Notes under the pieces: generated by a model
Told to the model about the DNA's origin: nothing
What the model saw: only the letters and a program-made list of their open reading frames with translations
Databases searched by the model: none
Translations under genes and position numbers: made by a program
In this document: positions 46,441 through 56,701 of the stretch, in pieces
Numbering within the stretch: the stretch's first letter is position 1
Layout of the letters: each line of letters opens with the position of its first letter
Assembly (NCBI GenBank): GCA_014529385.2
Contig: CM043971.1
Location: 83,466,340-83,530,339 of the forward strand
Source: Adiantum capillus-veneris
Lineage: Eukaryota; Streptophyta; Polypodiopsida; Polypodiales; Pteridaceae
DNA length: 64,000 bases
Direction of reading: 5' to 3'

Positions 46441-48611
46441 CTTGAAGGGGAAATTAGTCATCAATAGCAACCCCCTCATGGCCACATGGAGCACTCACTC
46501 ACAATACGCCAAGAAGCCACACATAGGATATGACAATATTGGGCTATGATGAAATGAGAGAGTCATAGGAGGAAAATAAAACATAACGCATCATGTGTGT
46601 CATCAGAAGAAGATATGAATTAGGTTTGCACAATAATGGTGAAGTGTTGGCAAGAAGCTACAAAGGGCATGAATTGAGACTCGAAGAAAGCCACCTTTTG
46701 ACTACAATAGCCAGCTTTTGGACAATTGCACCATGGGTTTGAGAAGTCTATACTATGCAAAATTCAAGGCACAATCACTAAAGTCAACGTATCCTTGTTT
46801 GAAGAGGAGATGAAGCATAAAAGAGCTTTATGCATGATGTTACTCAATAGCGATGGGATCCATCAAGGTCTGTAAGCAATTTTGAGATAGCAAGGCCCAC
46901 AGGGTTCCATCGATGAAACTTTGCAGCACCCAATTCATGATTAAAGAAGCTAATGTTGGAGCATTTCCATTGCAATTATGCAAGTTTCAACAACCTCAAA
47001 GCCATTGCATCACACTAGAGATAAAGAAAACTATTTTTGCCTTTTGGCAAACAGAGATGCGAGTGTCACCAAACCAAAAGGATGTTTTCCAAAAACGATT
47101 GGGTAGAAAAGCCTACATAAATCATCCAGTACATTTTCTTGTTGACGAGTCACAGGTATGGCCAGAAAGGGTTCCATATAGGTAGTGCTAAATCAAGTAT
47201 GATGCAAAGAGCCCAAACTAGATAGGCTTAGTACTTATGTACTATTGTCTTGTACGTAAAGCTCCTGGCTAACCATAAATATTGTTGTTCTACGATGGAA
47301 GGTGCATAGGCACACAAGGCATCAATTTATAATCTTGGGTGGGGATATGGTAGGTGGAAAGATCCAAACAGTTATACTTTAGGTAGAAGCTAGTTCCTTG
47401 GAGAAAACAAGTACTTCATATACACACATCATAACCTCGAGCTTTCATAAGATCACATGCACTAGGTATACATGAGGTACAAGAAGAACTACCTTAGTCA
47501 TGGGATTGGTGCAAAAGAACAACCAATGTTTACTCATAAGCTACAGTAAGGCACTCTACCAGCAGCAATGCTTACCTAAAGTTAGTTTGAAACCACCTTG
47601 GTAAACACATAGGTACTAAATATAGGTACTTTAGAACCACAAATATGCATGCATAGGTCTCTTAAGGTACTTGCATGCATCAAGATTGCCTTTGCACTAG
47701 TTGGAAGCCTACAAAAGACCAAATAAGTACACACAAAATCACCCAAAAGTACTTTGGGGAAAGTGCTTAGGCTAGATATATCAATATCACCAATCTTTAG
47801 GCTAAATGTACCTAGTGGTAAATATTGGTTTCAAGATATTTATTATCCAAAGGGATTGGGGATCATAATAGACCACTATAAACTCATAATTAAGGTACTC
47901 CTACACCACCAATGTATACTCAAAGGTAGTTTACAACTTCCCTTCTAAAATCATAAGCACTACTAAGGTACTCTAGAAGCACTATTAAGGTAATCTTGGA
48001 CCACCAATGTAATCTCAAAGGTAGTTCAAACCACCATTGTAAACACATAGGTACTATACATGGGTATTGCACAACCACCAATGTATACGCATACACTCTC
48101 TTGAGGTGCTTGGAAGCATAAAAAGTAAGTTGACACTGGGAAAATGCTAGCACAAGACCAAACATGTACTTCCACAATACAAACTCTAGGCCTATAGGTA
48201 ATTCATCGGTACATTTTCAGGTACTCCTAAAGTACCAAATTTTGCAGTCTCAGGTGATCTTTGTTTTAGAATTCGCTGAAAATTACTCTTTTAGGGAGAA
48301 AAATGAAATCCAAAAATGCATTGGTACTCTTCACAAGTCACAATCCTAGTGCACCTCACTTATGTTCAAAACAAGGCTATTAAGGTGTTAAAGTATATAC
48401 ATTTTTACATTTGTATGACAAAGATCATGACACATTGTTTGTGCAGCATTGCCTACAAATGCATAGTGTGCGGCTATAGGAGCAAGGATTCAGCTTTTTG
48501 AAGTGGCATTGGGTCTAGTCAGATGGATGCACTACTCAATTCAAGGCATCTAGACCCTTTTTTTTTGTCAAGGTATGGACACTTCTTCTAACTTTTAAAC
48601 ATGCTTTTCAA
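46441..48611. other. No gene seen; AGGTACT-rich repeats
   Basis: A ~92-bp unit is repeated at about 47589-47680 and 48027-48120 (GTAAACACATAGGTACTA in both). A second phrase, TCTCAAAGGTAGTT or close to it, recurs at 47920 and 48010. The word AGGTACT and near variants are dense from 47590 to 48240. Confidence 0.6.
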
Positions 48612-49200
48612 GTGTTTTGTTCTTGCCCAACTTTGATATGGGTGATTGATTCATTAGATACTACTCGTTTACTAGCATTCAGATGTTGTGGAGTTTCTCA
48701 TGGCAAAGGAGAGCATGATGGGGACAACGTTGTTGTCAAAATGTCTTTGACACGTGAGCAATTGAAGCATGATTATGCATGGTCCATGAAGTGTGCAAAG
48801 GATGTGGTGATCTTCTTCAAGCATAAATTTCATGGTGAAAATACCCAGTTGAGGGTGAATCCCATTTTTTGGGAGTTCAAAGGGGTTGATGTGCCTAGGT
48901 AAAGGAAATGGAGCTACAAGAAAGTGGAAGGCTCATGTTTATTGCATTGTGTGAATGGATGCTCCACGAATGACAATTGTGCACTTTTCTATAGAGCTCT
49001 CTCATGTTTGTGCTTGTTTTGGATGTCATAGTATTGGAGGTGATGCCTTAAGAATACACATGTCGACAATTGGGGGTACATCACCATTGAACCCTTGGAA
49101 GGGAATGATGAATAAAGTGATTAGTCAAGTGACAATGAAGGATTGGATTTGCCTATGTATGGTGGACACCACAATGGAATTAGTCATGCTATGTGTGTAG
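48612..49200 (+). pseudogene. Unrecognised Cys-rich protein fragment
   Basis: An ORF of 96 residues (48612-48902) contains SLTREQLKHDYAWSMKCAKD and KHKFHGENTQLRV. Past a stop, the same or neighbouring frames read CLLHCVNGCSTNDNCALFY and LSCLCLFW, and later GGDALRIHMS. The spaced Cys pairs and ordinary residue composition suggest a real protein origin. The family is not recognised; it could be from a host gene or a DNA transposon. Confidence 0.35.
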
Positions 49201-49251
49201 ATGATACCTTCACTATGAATGCAAATGAAGACGGAGTGGACTTCTACCTCT

Positions 49252-49260
49252 TGAAGTTCT
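49252..49260. repeat. MITE target duplication, left
   Basis: TGAAGTTCT against AGAAGTTCT at 49512-49520, eight of nine bases identical. Confidence 0.65.
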
Positions 49261-49511
49261 ACTTAGGGGGTTCACTATATGTAAACCACCTATACGACAT
49301 GAGTTCAAAGGGTATTTAAAAAACCTCTTATCTGTGAATTTTGAACCAATAAAACAACCCCTCTTTCAACTTATGGGTTTTTTTCCAAAGTGAAATATAA
49401 AAAACCTTTATTTGAATATATTTATGTAAATCTACCCAAACATTTTGAATTAAAAAACCTCTCTGGTTGAACTCTCATGGTACACTTACATATATAGAGG
49501 TGGACCCCCCG
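49261..49511. mobile_element. MITE, about 251 bp, related to 38259-38493
   Basis: Ends in inverted repeats GGGGGTTCAC...TATATG / CATATATAGAGGTGGACCCCCC and has a near-perfect 9-bp target duplication. The interior is AT-rich and non-coding. Confidence 0.7.
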
Positions 49512-49823
49512 AGAAGTTCTGAAAGGAGAAATACAAAACAACCCGATCTCTAAGAGAAACTTGGGATAATTGCATTTGTGAAGGTACCAAGAACCTATAT
49601 TACATACCTCCTAGTCGATGGTACCAAGGATGTGTATTACATACCTCCTACTCAACTAAAAGTGTTATTGGCAACTCAGTTTGATCCGTAAGATACCTTT
49701 AGAACCCTTGCATGAGGAGTCACATAAGTTCATATTGTCTCCAAAGGTTTATGAAAATGTGTACAACAACATACCAATGGTGATGTAGATTACAAAGTTG
49801 TGGTTACCATATACATGTGGTAG

Positions 49824-50028
49824 TGATGTGTGTGAATACACTAGGACCAACGGGGAATTTTTTCCCTCTTTAGGAAGTTTTTTCCCCCGTGCATTATATA
49901 TACGCCCATCACTCTAGGGCTATCTATCTTTCCATTTCACACTAAGTAATATACTCTAAGTTGTGTGTGTTGAGCTTCCTTCGTCTTCTCCAAGCTGTGT
50001 GTGTTTTTCTACAACCCTAATTCCAACA
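49824..50028 (+). repeat. Element 9 (Ty1/Copia) 5' LTR
   Basis: Ends TTCCAACA immediately before a primer site. A TATATATA box at 49895-49902 fits an LTR promoter. The left border, near TGATGTGTGTG, is approximate because the 3' LTR was not found. Confidence 0.55.
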
Positions 50029-50046
50029 ATTGGTATCATAGCAGGT
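50029..50046 (+). other. Element 9 primer-binding site
   Basis: ATTGGTATCATAGCAGG, one base off the TGGTATCAGAGC initiator Met tRNA primer site. Confidence 0.7.
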
Positions 50047-50410
50047 TGCGTACCCCCGGGCTTAGTCGCCAGCAGCTCCAGCACATGCCTGCTCATTTTC
50101 TTCGATTTCAATGAGCTTTGTCAAGCGTTTGCATGTCGATAACTTTTCTGGGGAAGCTCTTAGAGCTGAGTTTGCTCAGATGTCTGATTCGGGCTCATTT
50201 CGGCCTCCGTTTCTACTAAAACCAGGTCTGCACAGGAAATTTCTTCATTTTGTATAGAATTTATGTCAATTCCAAATACTGCATACAAGTCCCATATAGT
50301 CTGTTGTGGATTGTGCTATATAGCATGTGCTAGTCTTACTCAGTTTCTCCTCATTTTGGGTAGTTTTCACATCAAGTGCAGGCATTTTCCATGGCTGACA
50401 ACAACACACA

Positions 50411-50544
50411 TGTGTTCAAGATGTTTGCTGCTGAGGACAGATTGGATGGGGACAATTACCCTTTATGGGCTTGAACACAGATGTGTTCAAGATGTTTGTT
50501 GGCTGAGGACAGATTGGATGGGGACAATTACCCTTTATGGGCTT
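50411..50544. repeat. ~72-bp tandem duplication in element 9 gag
   Basis: The block TGTGTTCAAGATGTTTG ... TTTATGGGCTT is present at 50411-50472 and 50482-50544. The second copy has one extra base. Confidence 0.9.
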
Positions 50545-50601
50545 ACATGATGAGACATATTCTTGTGTCAAAGGGCCTCTGGAATATTGTGCAAGGCATT
50601 G

Positions 50602-50604
50602 ATG
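50602..50604. repeat. CACTA target duplication, left (ATG)
   Basis: ATG before the CACTA terminus, matched at 56699-56701. CACTA elements make 3-bp duplications. Confidence 0.85.
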
Positions 50605-50629
50605 CACTACAAGAGGCTCTTCATATTAG

Positions 50630-50765
50630 CGACGCTCACACAGCGACGCTCAAAAAAAAAAATTCCCGGCGTCGCTATGAGCGTCGCTATGAGCGTCGCA
50701 AATTTCTTTGTAAATTTGCGACGCTCATAGCGACGCTTATAGCGACGCTCATAGCGACGCCAGCT
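50630..50765. repeat. CACTA 5' subterminal repeats with hairpin
   Basis: Several copies of AGCGTCGCTAT or its complement. Arms at 50681-50705 and 50712-50736 are complementary around a six-base loop. In other CACTA elements, subterminal repeats bind the second transposon protein (TnpA). Confidence 0.85.
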
Positions 50766-50858
50766 GGGGTAAAAAAAATAACCGAGCGCGCCCAAAAACT
50801 CAGATCTCAGATCTGAGTTTTTCGGCGCCCTCAAGCAAAGAGCAGGTAACGCTCTCCC

Positions 50859-50861
<3 letters not shown>

Positions 50862-50893
<32 letters not shown>

Positions 50894-50894
50894 C

Positions 50895-50932
<38 letters not shown>

Positions 50933-51050
50933 AGAGGAAGGAGAGCCAGGTATGCTCCTTCCCTCTCCTCATTCTCATGTTCCCTTCCCCTCTTTCTCTC
51001 TCCCTCTCTCTCTCTCTCTCACACACACATACACACACACACATAGTGTT

Positions 51051-51095
<45 letters not shown>
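50862..51095. repeat. (TC)n, (AC)n and (GA)n cluster in the CACTA 5' region
   Basis: TC tract at 50862-50889, AC at 50899-50928 and GA at 51054-51095. Further GAGA and ACAC words continue to 51320. No gene. Confidence 0.9.
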
Positions 51096-51096
<1 letters not shown>

Positions 51097-51585
51097 TGCA
51101 AAAACGCACACACATACATAAACAAAGAATGCACACACACATTGAGAGAGAAAAAGAGAGAGAGAGAGCATGCATAAACAAAAAACGCACGCATTGAGAG
51201 AGGAAAAGAGAGAGAGAACATGCATAAACAAAAAACGCACACATTGAGAGAGGAAAAGAGAAAGAAAACATGCATACGATCCAAAAAAACGCACACACAT
51301 TGAGAGAGAAAGAAAGAGAAACTAAGGGAGCGTCGTAGGAAACTAATTAAAATTAAAAGACCTAAAGATCTAGCCGATGAGGAGTTGAACTGAAGACCTA
51401 TTATTCAAGAGAGAAATGGCATAATCAATCTATCATACTTGGCATGGGTGATAGAAAGGTTATACCATTTATCTCTTTTTATTGGCACACACATCCACAC
51501 ACGCGCACACACACAGGAAGAAGAGAGTTATAACGTCGTAGGAAACTATCTTAAAAGACGTTAAAGATTAGGTTATATGTAGACT

Positions 51586-51938
51586 TACATTAAATTAGAT
51601 TTAGGTTTATTTTTAACTAGATTTACGTTTATTTAAGCTAGATTTAGATTTACGTTATATTAGATTAGATGCGGGTCTCCATAGACTGCGATGCCTGCAT
51701 GAAGCGGGTGAAGACAGCCCTCAATGGAATATAGGGTATTGCTGCCTTCACTCATGGTGGGCTCCGTCGATCCAAAAGTACTGGTGAAATGTCTTCAGAA
51801 GATAGGGAAGAAGGTGGATCTTCAGGGCGGCAAGAGTCACTACATCCCCGACACAATGACCATCTAGACAACCTCTAGTCATTAGACTTACGTTAAATTA
51901 GATTTAGCTTTATTTTTAGTTAGATTTACGTTTATTTA
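51586..51938. repeat. Direct repeats flanking the HMA fragment
   Basis: A ~52-bp block (AATTAGATTTAG-TTTATTTTTA-TAGATTTACGTTTATTT) is present at 51586-51637 and 51886-51938 with few differences. The HMA fragment lies between the two copies. Confidence 0.75.
51669..51850 (+). pseudogene. HMA (heavy-metal-associated) domain gene fragment captured in the CACTA element
   Basis: From an ATG at 51669 the sequence reads MRVSIDCDACMKRVKTALNG, carrying the CxxC metal-binding motif of HMA domains. A stop and a frame change follow. From 51766 another frame reads VDPKVLVKCLQKIGKKVDLQ, the second half of the same domain as in plant metallochaperone-like (HIPP) proteins. The middle ~12 residues are missing or scrambled. 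It is a broken piece of a host gene inside a transposon; whether it is transcribed is unknown. Confidence 0.72.
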
Positions 51939-52251
51939 GATTTACGCTTATTTACGTTAGATCGAGTCCACGCAAGAATTACTTACGGTTTAGGGTTTAG
52001 AGTTAGACGAACAGTGAAAAGATCTACTGTGAAAAGATGTTAAGATGAAGTGAAGTGCTACAGCTAGAGAAGAGGCAAAGGTATTTTGTCCACTACATGC
52101 AGTATCATGTAGACGTGGGTGTCTAGATTTCTTGTACCCACAAATATAGGTATTGACCAATAAAGACGAGATTATAACCCGGTGGTTCTGATCTCCGTGC
52201 ACCTCTAGACCGAGGTGTGCGGGGATTGGACATGACTAGAGAATGTGAGGT

Positions 52252-52254
<3 letters not shown>

Positions 52255-52294
<40 letters not shown>
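52255..52294. repeat. (GA)n microsatellite
   Basis: 40 bases of GA dinucleotides about 65 bases upstream of the transposase start codon, in the likely 5' leader. Confidence 0.97.
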
Positions 52295-52297
<3 letters not shown>

Positions 52298-52359
52298 GAC
52301 GAAGAATGCCAATAGAATATTAAATTTGTTGTCCAGGTTATAAGTTTTTTATCCTCATT

Positions 52360-55300
52360 ATGAGTAGCGACGAGGATGTGGGACCGTCCAACCGAAACAC
52401 CTATCTCTCAACGAGGGTCTTATGTCCTTGTAATCAATGCAAGCATGCTGTGCGACGGACAAGACGTGTTTCTTTGCAGCACGTTCACGAATTTGGCGAG
52501 TTCGATCCATCTATTATAGATCGAGTTGTTGCCAATTATAACTCGTCGGACTCTGACGCTGGCCAACAAGCAGCAATCTTGCAACCCAATAGACGTATTC
52601 GCAGGCGCTTTGGTCAAGCAGCATATGTGAGGCCACAAGATGTAGCCTCTGACAGCTCGGGGGATGATCATGCAGAGCACATTCCCAACGAGGCAATGTT
52701 TGAGCCCGAGATTGATGAAATGATCGAGACGATCATGGATTCAGAAAGGCTTATCTATGATGATATGAAAAGTGAAGCCGATACATCATTGTATAATGGA
52801 GCACGTATGTCTAGATTGAAAGCACTCCTGGTTCTTCTCAACATGCAGGCAAAGTTTGGATGGAGTGACACTAGCGTCACAGCGCTTTTCAGGTGATCTA
52901 TTACAATTAGTTTACTTTAATAGAACTCTAAATGTATAATGATCTGATAGATTTTTACACGACTGTATCATATTTTTATGTTGTGTAGATTGCTGAAAGA
53001 GCACATTCTACCAGCTGACAATGTGATGCCAGATTCCCGAGATGAAGCAAGAAAGATTTTGCGAAACTTGGGGATGGATTACAATTCTATCCACGCTTGT
53101 CCTAATGACTGCATTCTTTTCAGAGGGGAATACACAGACATGGAGAAGTGTCCGAAATGTGATTCCGAAAGATATCGAGTAGATCTCCACGGGACAAAAA
53201 TTCCACAAAAGGTTTTGCGACATTTTCCTTTGCTTCCTCGCATCAAGCATTTCTTCGAATGTAAGTCCATGGCCGCCCTAGCATCATGGCATGAGGAGAA
53301 TAAATCTTCGGATGGTGTGCTACGAATTCCTGCAGATTGCGCAGCCTGGAAACATATAGATGGAACATGGTCGGATTTTGCCAGGGAAGCTCGAAATTTG
53401 CGCTTAGGCCTGGCTATGGATGGCGTAAATCCATTTGGTCAAAGATCAACATCTTACAGTGTATGGCCCGTTGTCATCGTCAACTACAACATTCCCCCGT
53501 GGTTGACTACGAAGAAGGGGCACCTATGGCTAAGCTTGATTGTGCCAGGGCGATATAAAGTGGGGAATATGGATGTGTATCTTCGTCCACTATTGGAAGA
53601 GCTACAACAATTGTGGATTGGCATAGAGGTGGTGGATATGAGCCGACACACAGGACGACGGAATGCTTTGATCAGAGGTATTCTAATGTGGACCATGCAT
53701 GACTATCCCGGGCTAACAGAATGCTCAGGTGATCTATTGACACTCCTCTCTCAGACACTGTAAATCTTGTTTTTCCCCATAGTTGATCTATTATCATGTG
53801 TATACATGCAGGGCTTCAAACAAGCGGATACAGAGCATGTGTCACATGTGGACCTAGACTGAATGCACGTAGGGCACCCTCACTGAAGAAGCAAATCTAC
53901 GAAGGTCATCAAGCGTATCTTCCGGAGAATCATGTGTTACGCGACGGCTTTTTGGGAAGAGAGCCACCAAGGATGTCTGCACAAGCATGGTTAGAGCAGA
54001 AGGAGATGTGCGATGACGGATTGCCTCCAGGGATGAAGAGACTATCTCTATGGTACGAGTTACCATACTGGCCCCGACTCGTGATCAATCACTTGCTCGA
54101 TCCAATGCACATATTCAAGAATGTGGGTAATCTACTATGGGACCATTTGACCGGCAAGAAAGATACTTTGGGAGCCAGAGTTGACCTTAGAAATGTGGAT
54201 CGTATGGAGCAATATTGGCCGCAAACAGCGTCTGATGGATCGATAAAACTTCCTAAAGCACCATGGATTTTCACAGGAGCCCAAGAACGCAAAGTAAAAG
54301 AGGCCATTCGATCTTTGCGGACCCCCACTGGCGTAATGCACTCGCTCCGAACGTGTTTTACTAAAGAAGGAAAGCTTACCGGTTTGAAGTCACACGATTG
54401 GCATAAAATGTCTCAGGTACGTTCATAGTGGACTTTAATATCATTGCATAAAATGTGGACTTTAATATCATTGCTGCACATACTTTACAGTTTATTTTAC
54501 CGGTTGCCATTGAGGGATGTTTGTCTCTCGACATCCGTAACACAATCTACAAACTTGCAAAGCTGGTGCAATGGATCTCACAAAAGGAGATCGACGTAGA
54601 CTCCATACCATTCGCCAAACTAAATGTTGCGGAGCTTGTGTGCATGTTTGAGAAACATTTTCCTACTACAATACTAACCATTCAGGTGCATCTTCTTATT
54701 CACATAGTTGATGAGGTGGAAATAGCTGGCACAGTTCATTCCAGATGGATGTTCTTCTTAGAGCGTTTCATGAAAACGCTTAAGGGATATGTGCGTCAAA
54801 AGGCACGTCCGGAGGGTAGCATGGCAGAAGGTTGGTTGGTATCAGAGTCCCTAGTGTACATTGGAGAGTGGCTAGACGGATTTGATAAATCCCGGGACAC
54901 GCTATGGCGAACCATAGATGATGAGCGCATATCTGGGATTGTCATGTGCAATCTCGGTGTTGAGAAGAAGATGACGGAAGATCTAGAGGCTAAAATCAAC
55001 CGATTTTGCATGCTTCACAATCCAGTGATGCAAAAGTGGATTTCACAATATGAGGATGCAAAGCAAGAGCGACAAAGGGCACGAATCGAGTGGAGACGGG
55101 GAAGACGACCACCGATGCACTATCCAGCGGTTCTGGAGAGCCTACCAACCTTCATGAGCTTAAGATGGTTGCACAACCAATTGAAAAGCGCACAACAATG
55201 CGGTGACGAAGTGACTGAAGAAGAGTGGGAGTACTCTCGGGGTTGCGCGACCAAGGTAAGTTTGCAATGTACGACTAGCAAGTGACTTTATTTATAAACG

Positions 55301-55707
55301 TTTGAACGGCCACTCATAATCTTTGTTCGTTGTAGTATAAGTCATACACAGCAGCATGGTGTAAAGGTCGACATTTTAGGGTGGAACGAATCGACAAAAA
55401 GCGTTTTACTCAAGATTGTGGAATCATGGCAAAATTTGAACAGTTTAGTCGACGACGTTCCTCTGATGCAGATCCCGTGGTGGCGGAACTCACTTACTTC
55501 GGCATGCTGCAAGAGATTTTGAGGATCGATTACAGAGGATTTTTTGTCGACTTGTTCGACGTGCAATGGTTCAAGATAATCATGGAGGGTCGAAACGCTA
55601 CTGTCCGTAGAGGAGAGTCTGGTTTTCTTGAGGTGGATTCTACTAAGAAATGGACTGACCTAAGAGACACTTTCGTACGAATCGAGCGGTGGATGGGCAT
55701 CATTTGA
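52360..55707 (+). CDS. CACTA transposase (tnp2/Transposase_21 family), five exons, 1004 residues
   Basis: Predicted exons 52360-52892, 52989-53728, 53812-54416, 54491-55255 and 55336-55707, with GT-AG introns of 72-96 bases. They total 3015 bases with no stop before the end. The N-terminus has the CPCNQC of the transposase-associated domain. Exons 2-3 hold the Transposase_21 core: CPNDCILFRGEY, CPKCDSERY, LAMDGVNPFG (first Asp), NMDVYLRPLLEEL and HLLDPMHIFKNV. Exon 4 has the DUF4218-like region (KLVQWISQKEIDV, FLERFMKTLKGYVRQKARPEGS). Exon 5 resembles DUF4216 (TYFGMLQEILRIDYRGF). It cuts and pastes elements with CACTA ends. Splice sites are inferred from consensus and protein continuity. Confidence 0.88.
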
Positions 55708-55820
55708 GGCCGATTTTGTAAGTCTTTTCACATTGCTCTTTATGCATGTTCGATAGTTTAGGGTTTATGAGTTTTTTAGTTCTAACATAATGAAATCTTT
55801 GTATGTTTTGAAAGTGGTCG

Positions 55821-56062
55821 ATGACAGGACGTGATCCCACACCGTACGAGCGCGAGTACGCAGGCAGGAAGGGCTTAAACGCCCTGATGGACATTCTCAG
55901 TTCTCGCGGCGGCATGGTTAGTATTATGGTTTACTCTTTTTTATTTTTTGTATTGTTTTATAAATGTCGTTATATGTTTATATTTACTGAAAACTGTCTT
56001 ATTGTCTTTTTTTGCAGAATCCGACAGATACGCCGCTTGGACGCGATGAGACGTCTGATTAG
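55821..56062 (+). CDS. Possible second small CACTA gene or 3' exons (two exons, 46 residues)
   Basis: Exon 55821-55916 begins MTGRDPTPYEREYAGRKG. A GT donor at 55917 and an AG acceptor at 56016-56017 (poly-T then GCAG) join it to 56018-56062, ending LGRDETSD. A further donor-like GTAAGT lies at 55720, so these could be 3' exons of a longer second transcript. Autonomous CACTA elements usually encode a second, DNA-binding protein; this piece is too short to identify it. Confidence 0.35.
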
Positions 56063-56420
56063 ACGACGTCAGTTTAGCCGTAGCTAGATAGCATTAGTTT
56101 AGGGTTTCTCATAGCTTATGTATCATGAGACGGATTTTATACGTCTTTTTGAACCATGTATATTATTACATTTGTCACCGCAATTCCTTTTGCCAATCAA
56201 TTCTTTATGCTTATGATGTTGTACAATTGTCATTATTACATTTGCCAATCAATTCAGTTTGTCTATGATGTGTACAATTGTCAATTTTGCAAACAATGCG
56301 TCTTGTGGGTGACTATTTTGGGTCTATTATTTACCTTTGCACTTTTTTAAAAAAGTGAATCAAGTACAATATGGTTGATGGGTGGCAGGGCATTCAATGC
56401 CCTGCCACCAAAAAAATATT
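56063..56420 (+). other. CACTA 3' region, no gene seen
   Basis: AT-rich, with repeated TTTGCCAATCAATTC phrases (56190-56250). Confidence 0.6.
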
Positions 56421-56423
56421 CTC

Positions 56424-56680
56424 TCAGGCGTCGCTATAAGCGTCGCTATTTATGGCTCTGTAGCGTCGCTATATGCGTCGCTATACTCTTCTGTGAGAGC
56501 GTCGCTATCTGCGTCGCTATAGGCGTCGCTATGAGCATCGCTATATAGCGACGCTCATAGCGACGTCTATAGCGACGCAGATAGCAACGCTCTCGTAGCG
56601 ACGCTTTTAGCGACGGTTATAGCGACACCGGGGGTTATAAAAACCCAATGTATTTCCGTCGCTAAGAGCGTCACAAGAGC
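56424..56680. repeat. CACTA 3' subterminal repeats with a 100-base hairpin
   Basis: At least a dozen AGCGTCGCTAT-like units in both orientations. 56495-56594 is a near-perfect inverted repeat with 50-base arms and no loop. Confidence 0.9.
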
Positions 56681-56698
56681 ACACAACCTCTTGTAGTG

Positions 56699-56701
56699 AT
56701 G
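56699..56701. repeat. CACTA target duplication, right (ATG)
   Basis: Matches 50602-50604. Confidence 0.85.

Larger units (their letters stand above)
50605..56698 (+). mobile_element. Element 10: CACTA (En/Spm) DNA transposon, 6.1 kb, potentially autonomous
   Basis: Terminal inverted repeats CACTACAAGAGG and CCTCTTGTAGTG, a 3-bp ATG target duplication, and subterminal arrays of AGCGTCGCTAT in both orientations. It encodes a tnp2-type transposase whose five exons join in frame, and it carries an HMA-domain gene fragment near its left end. It is inserted in the gag of element 9. The intact ends and open transposase suggest it is young. Confidence 0.93.

Noticed and set aside
50630-50765. CRISPR-like array in the GCGTCGCTAT repeats
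   Set aside because: Repeats are inverted, without unique spacers of fixed length, and lie at CACTA ends in a plant sequence.
50859-51300. Long ORFs of Ser-Leu, Arg-Glu or Val-Cys repeats
   Set aside because: They are translations of TC, GA and AC microsatellites in several frames, not genes.
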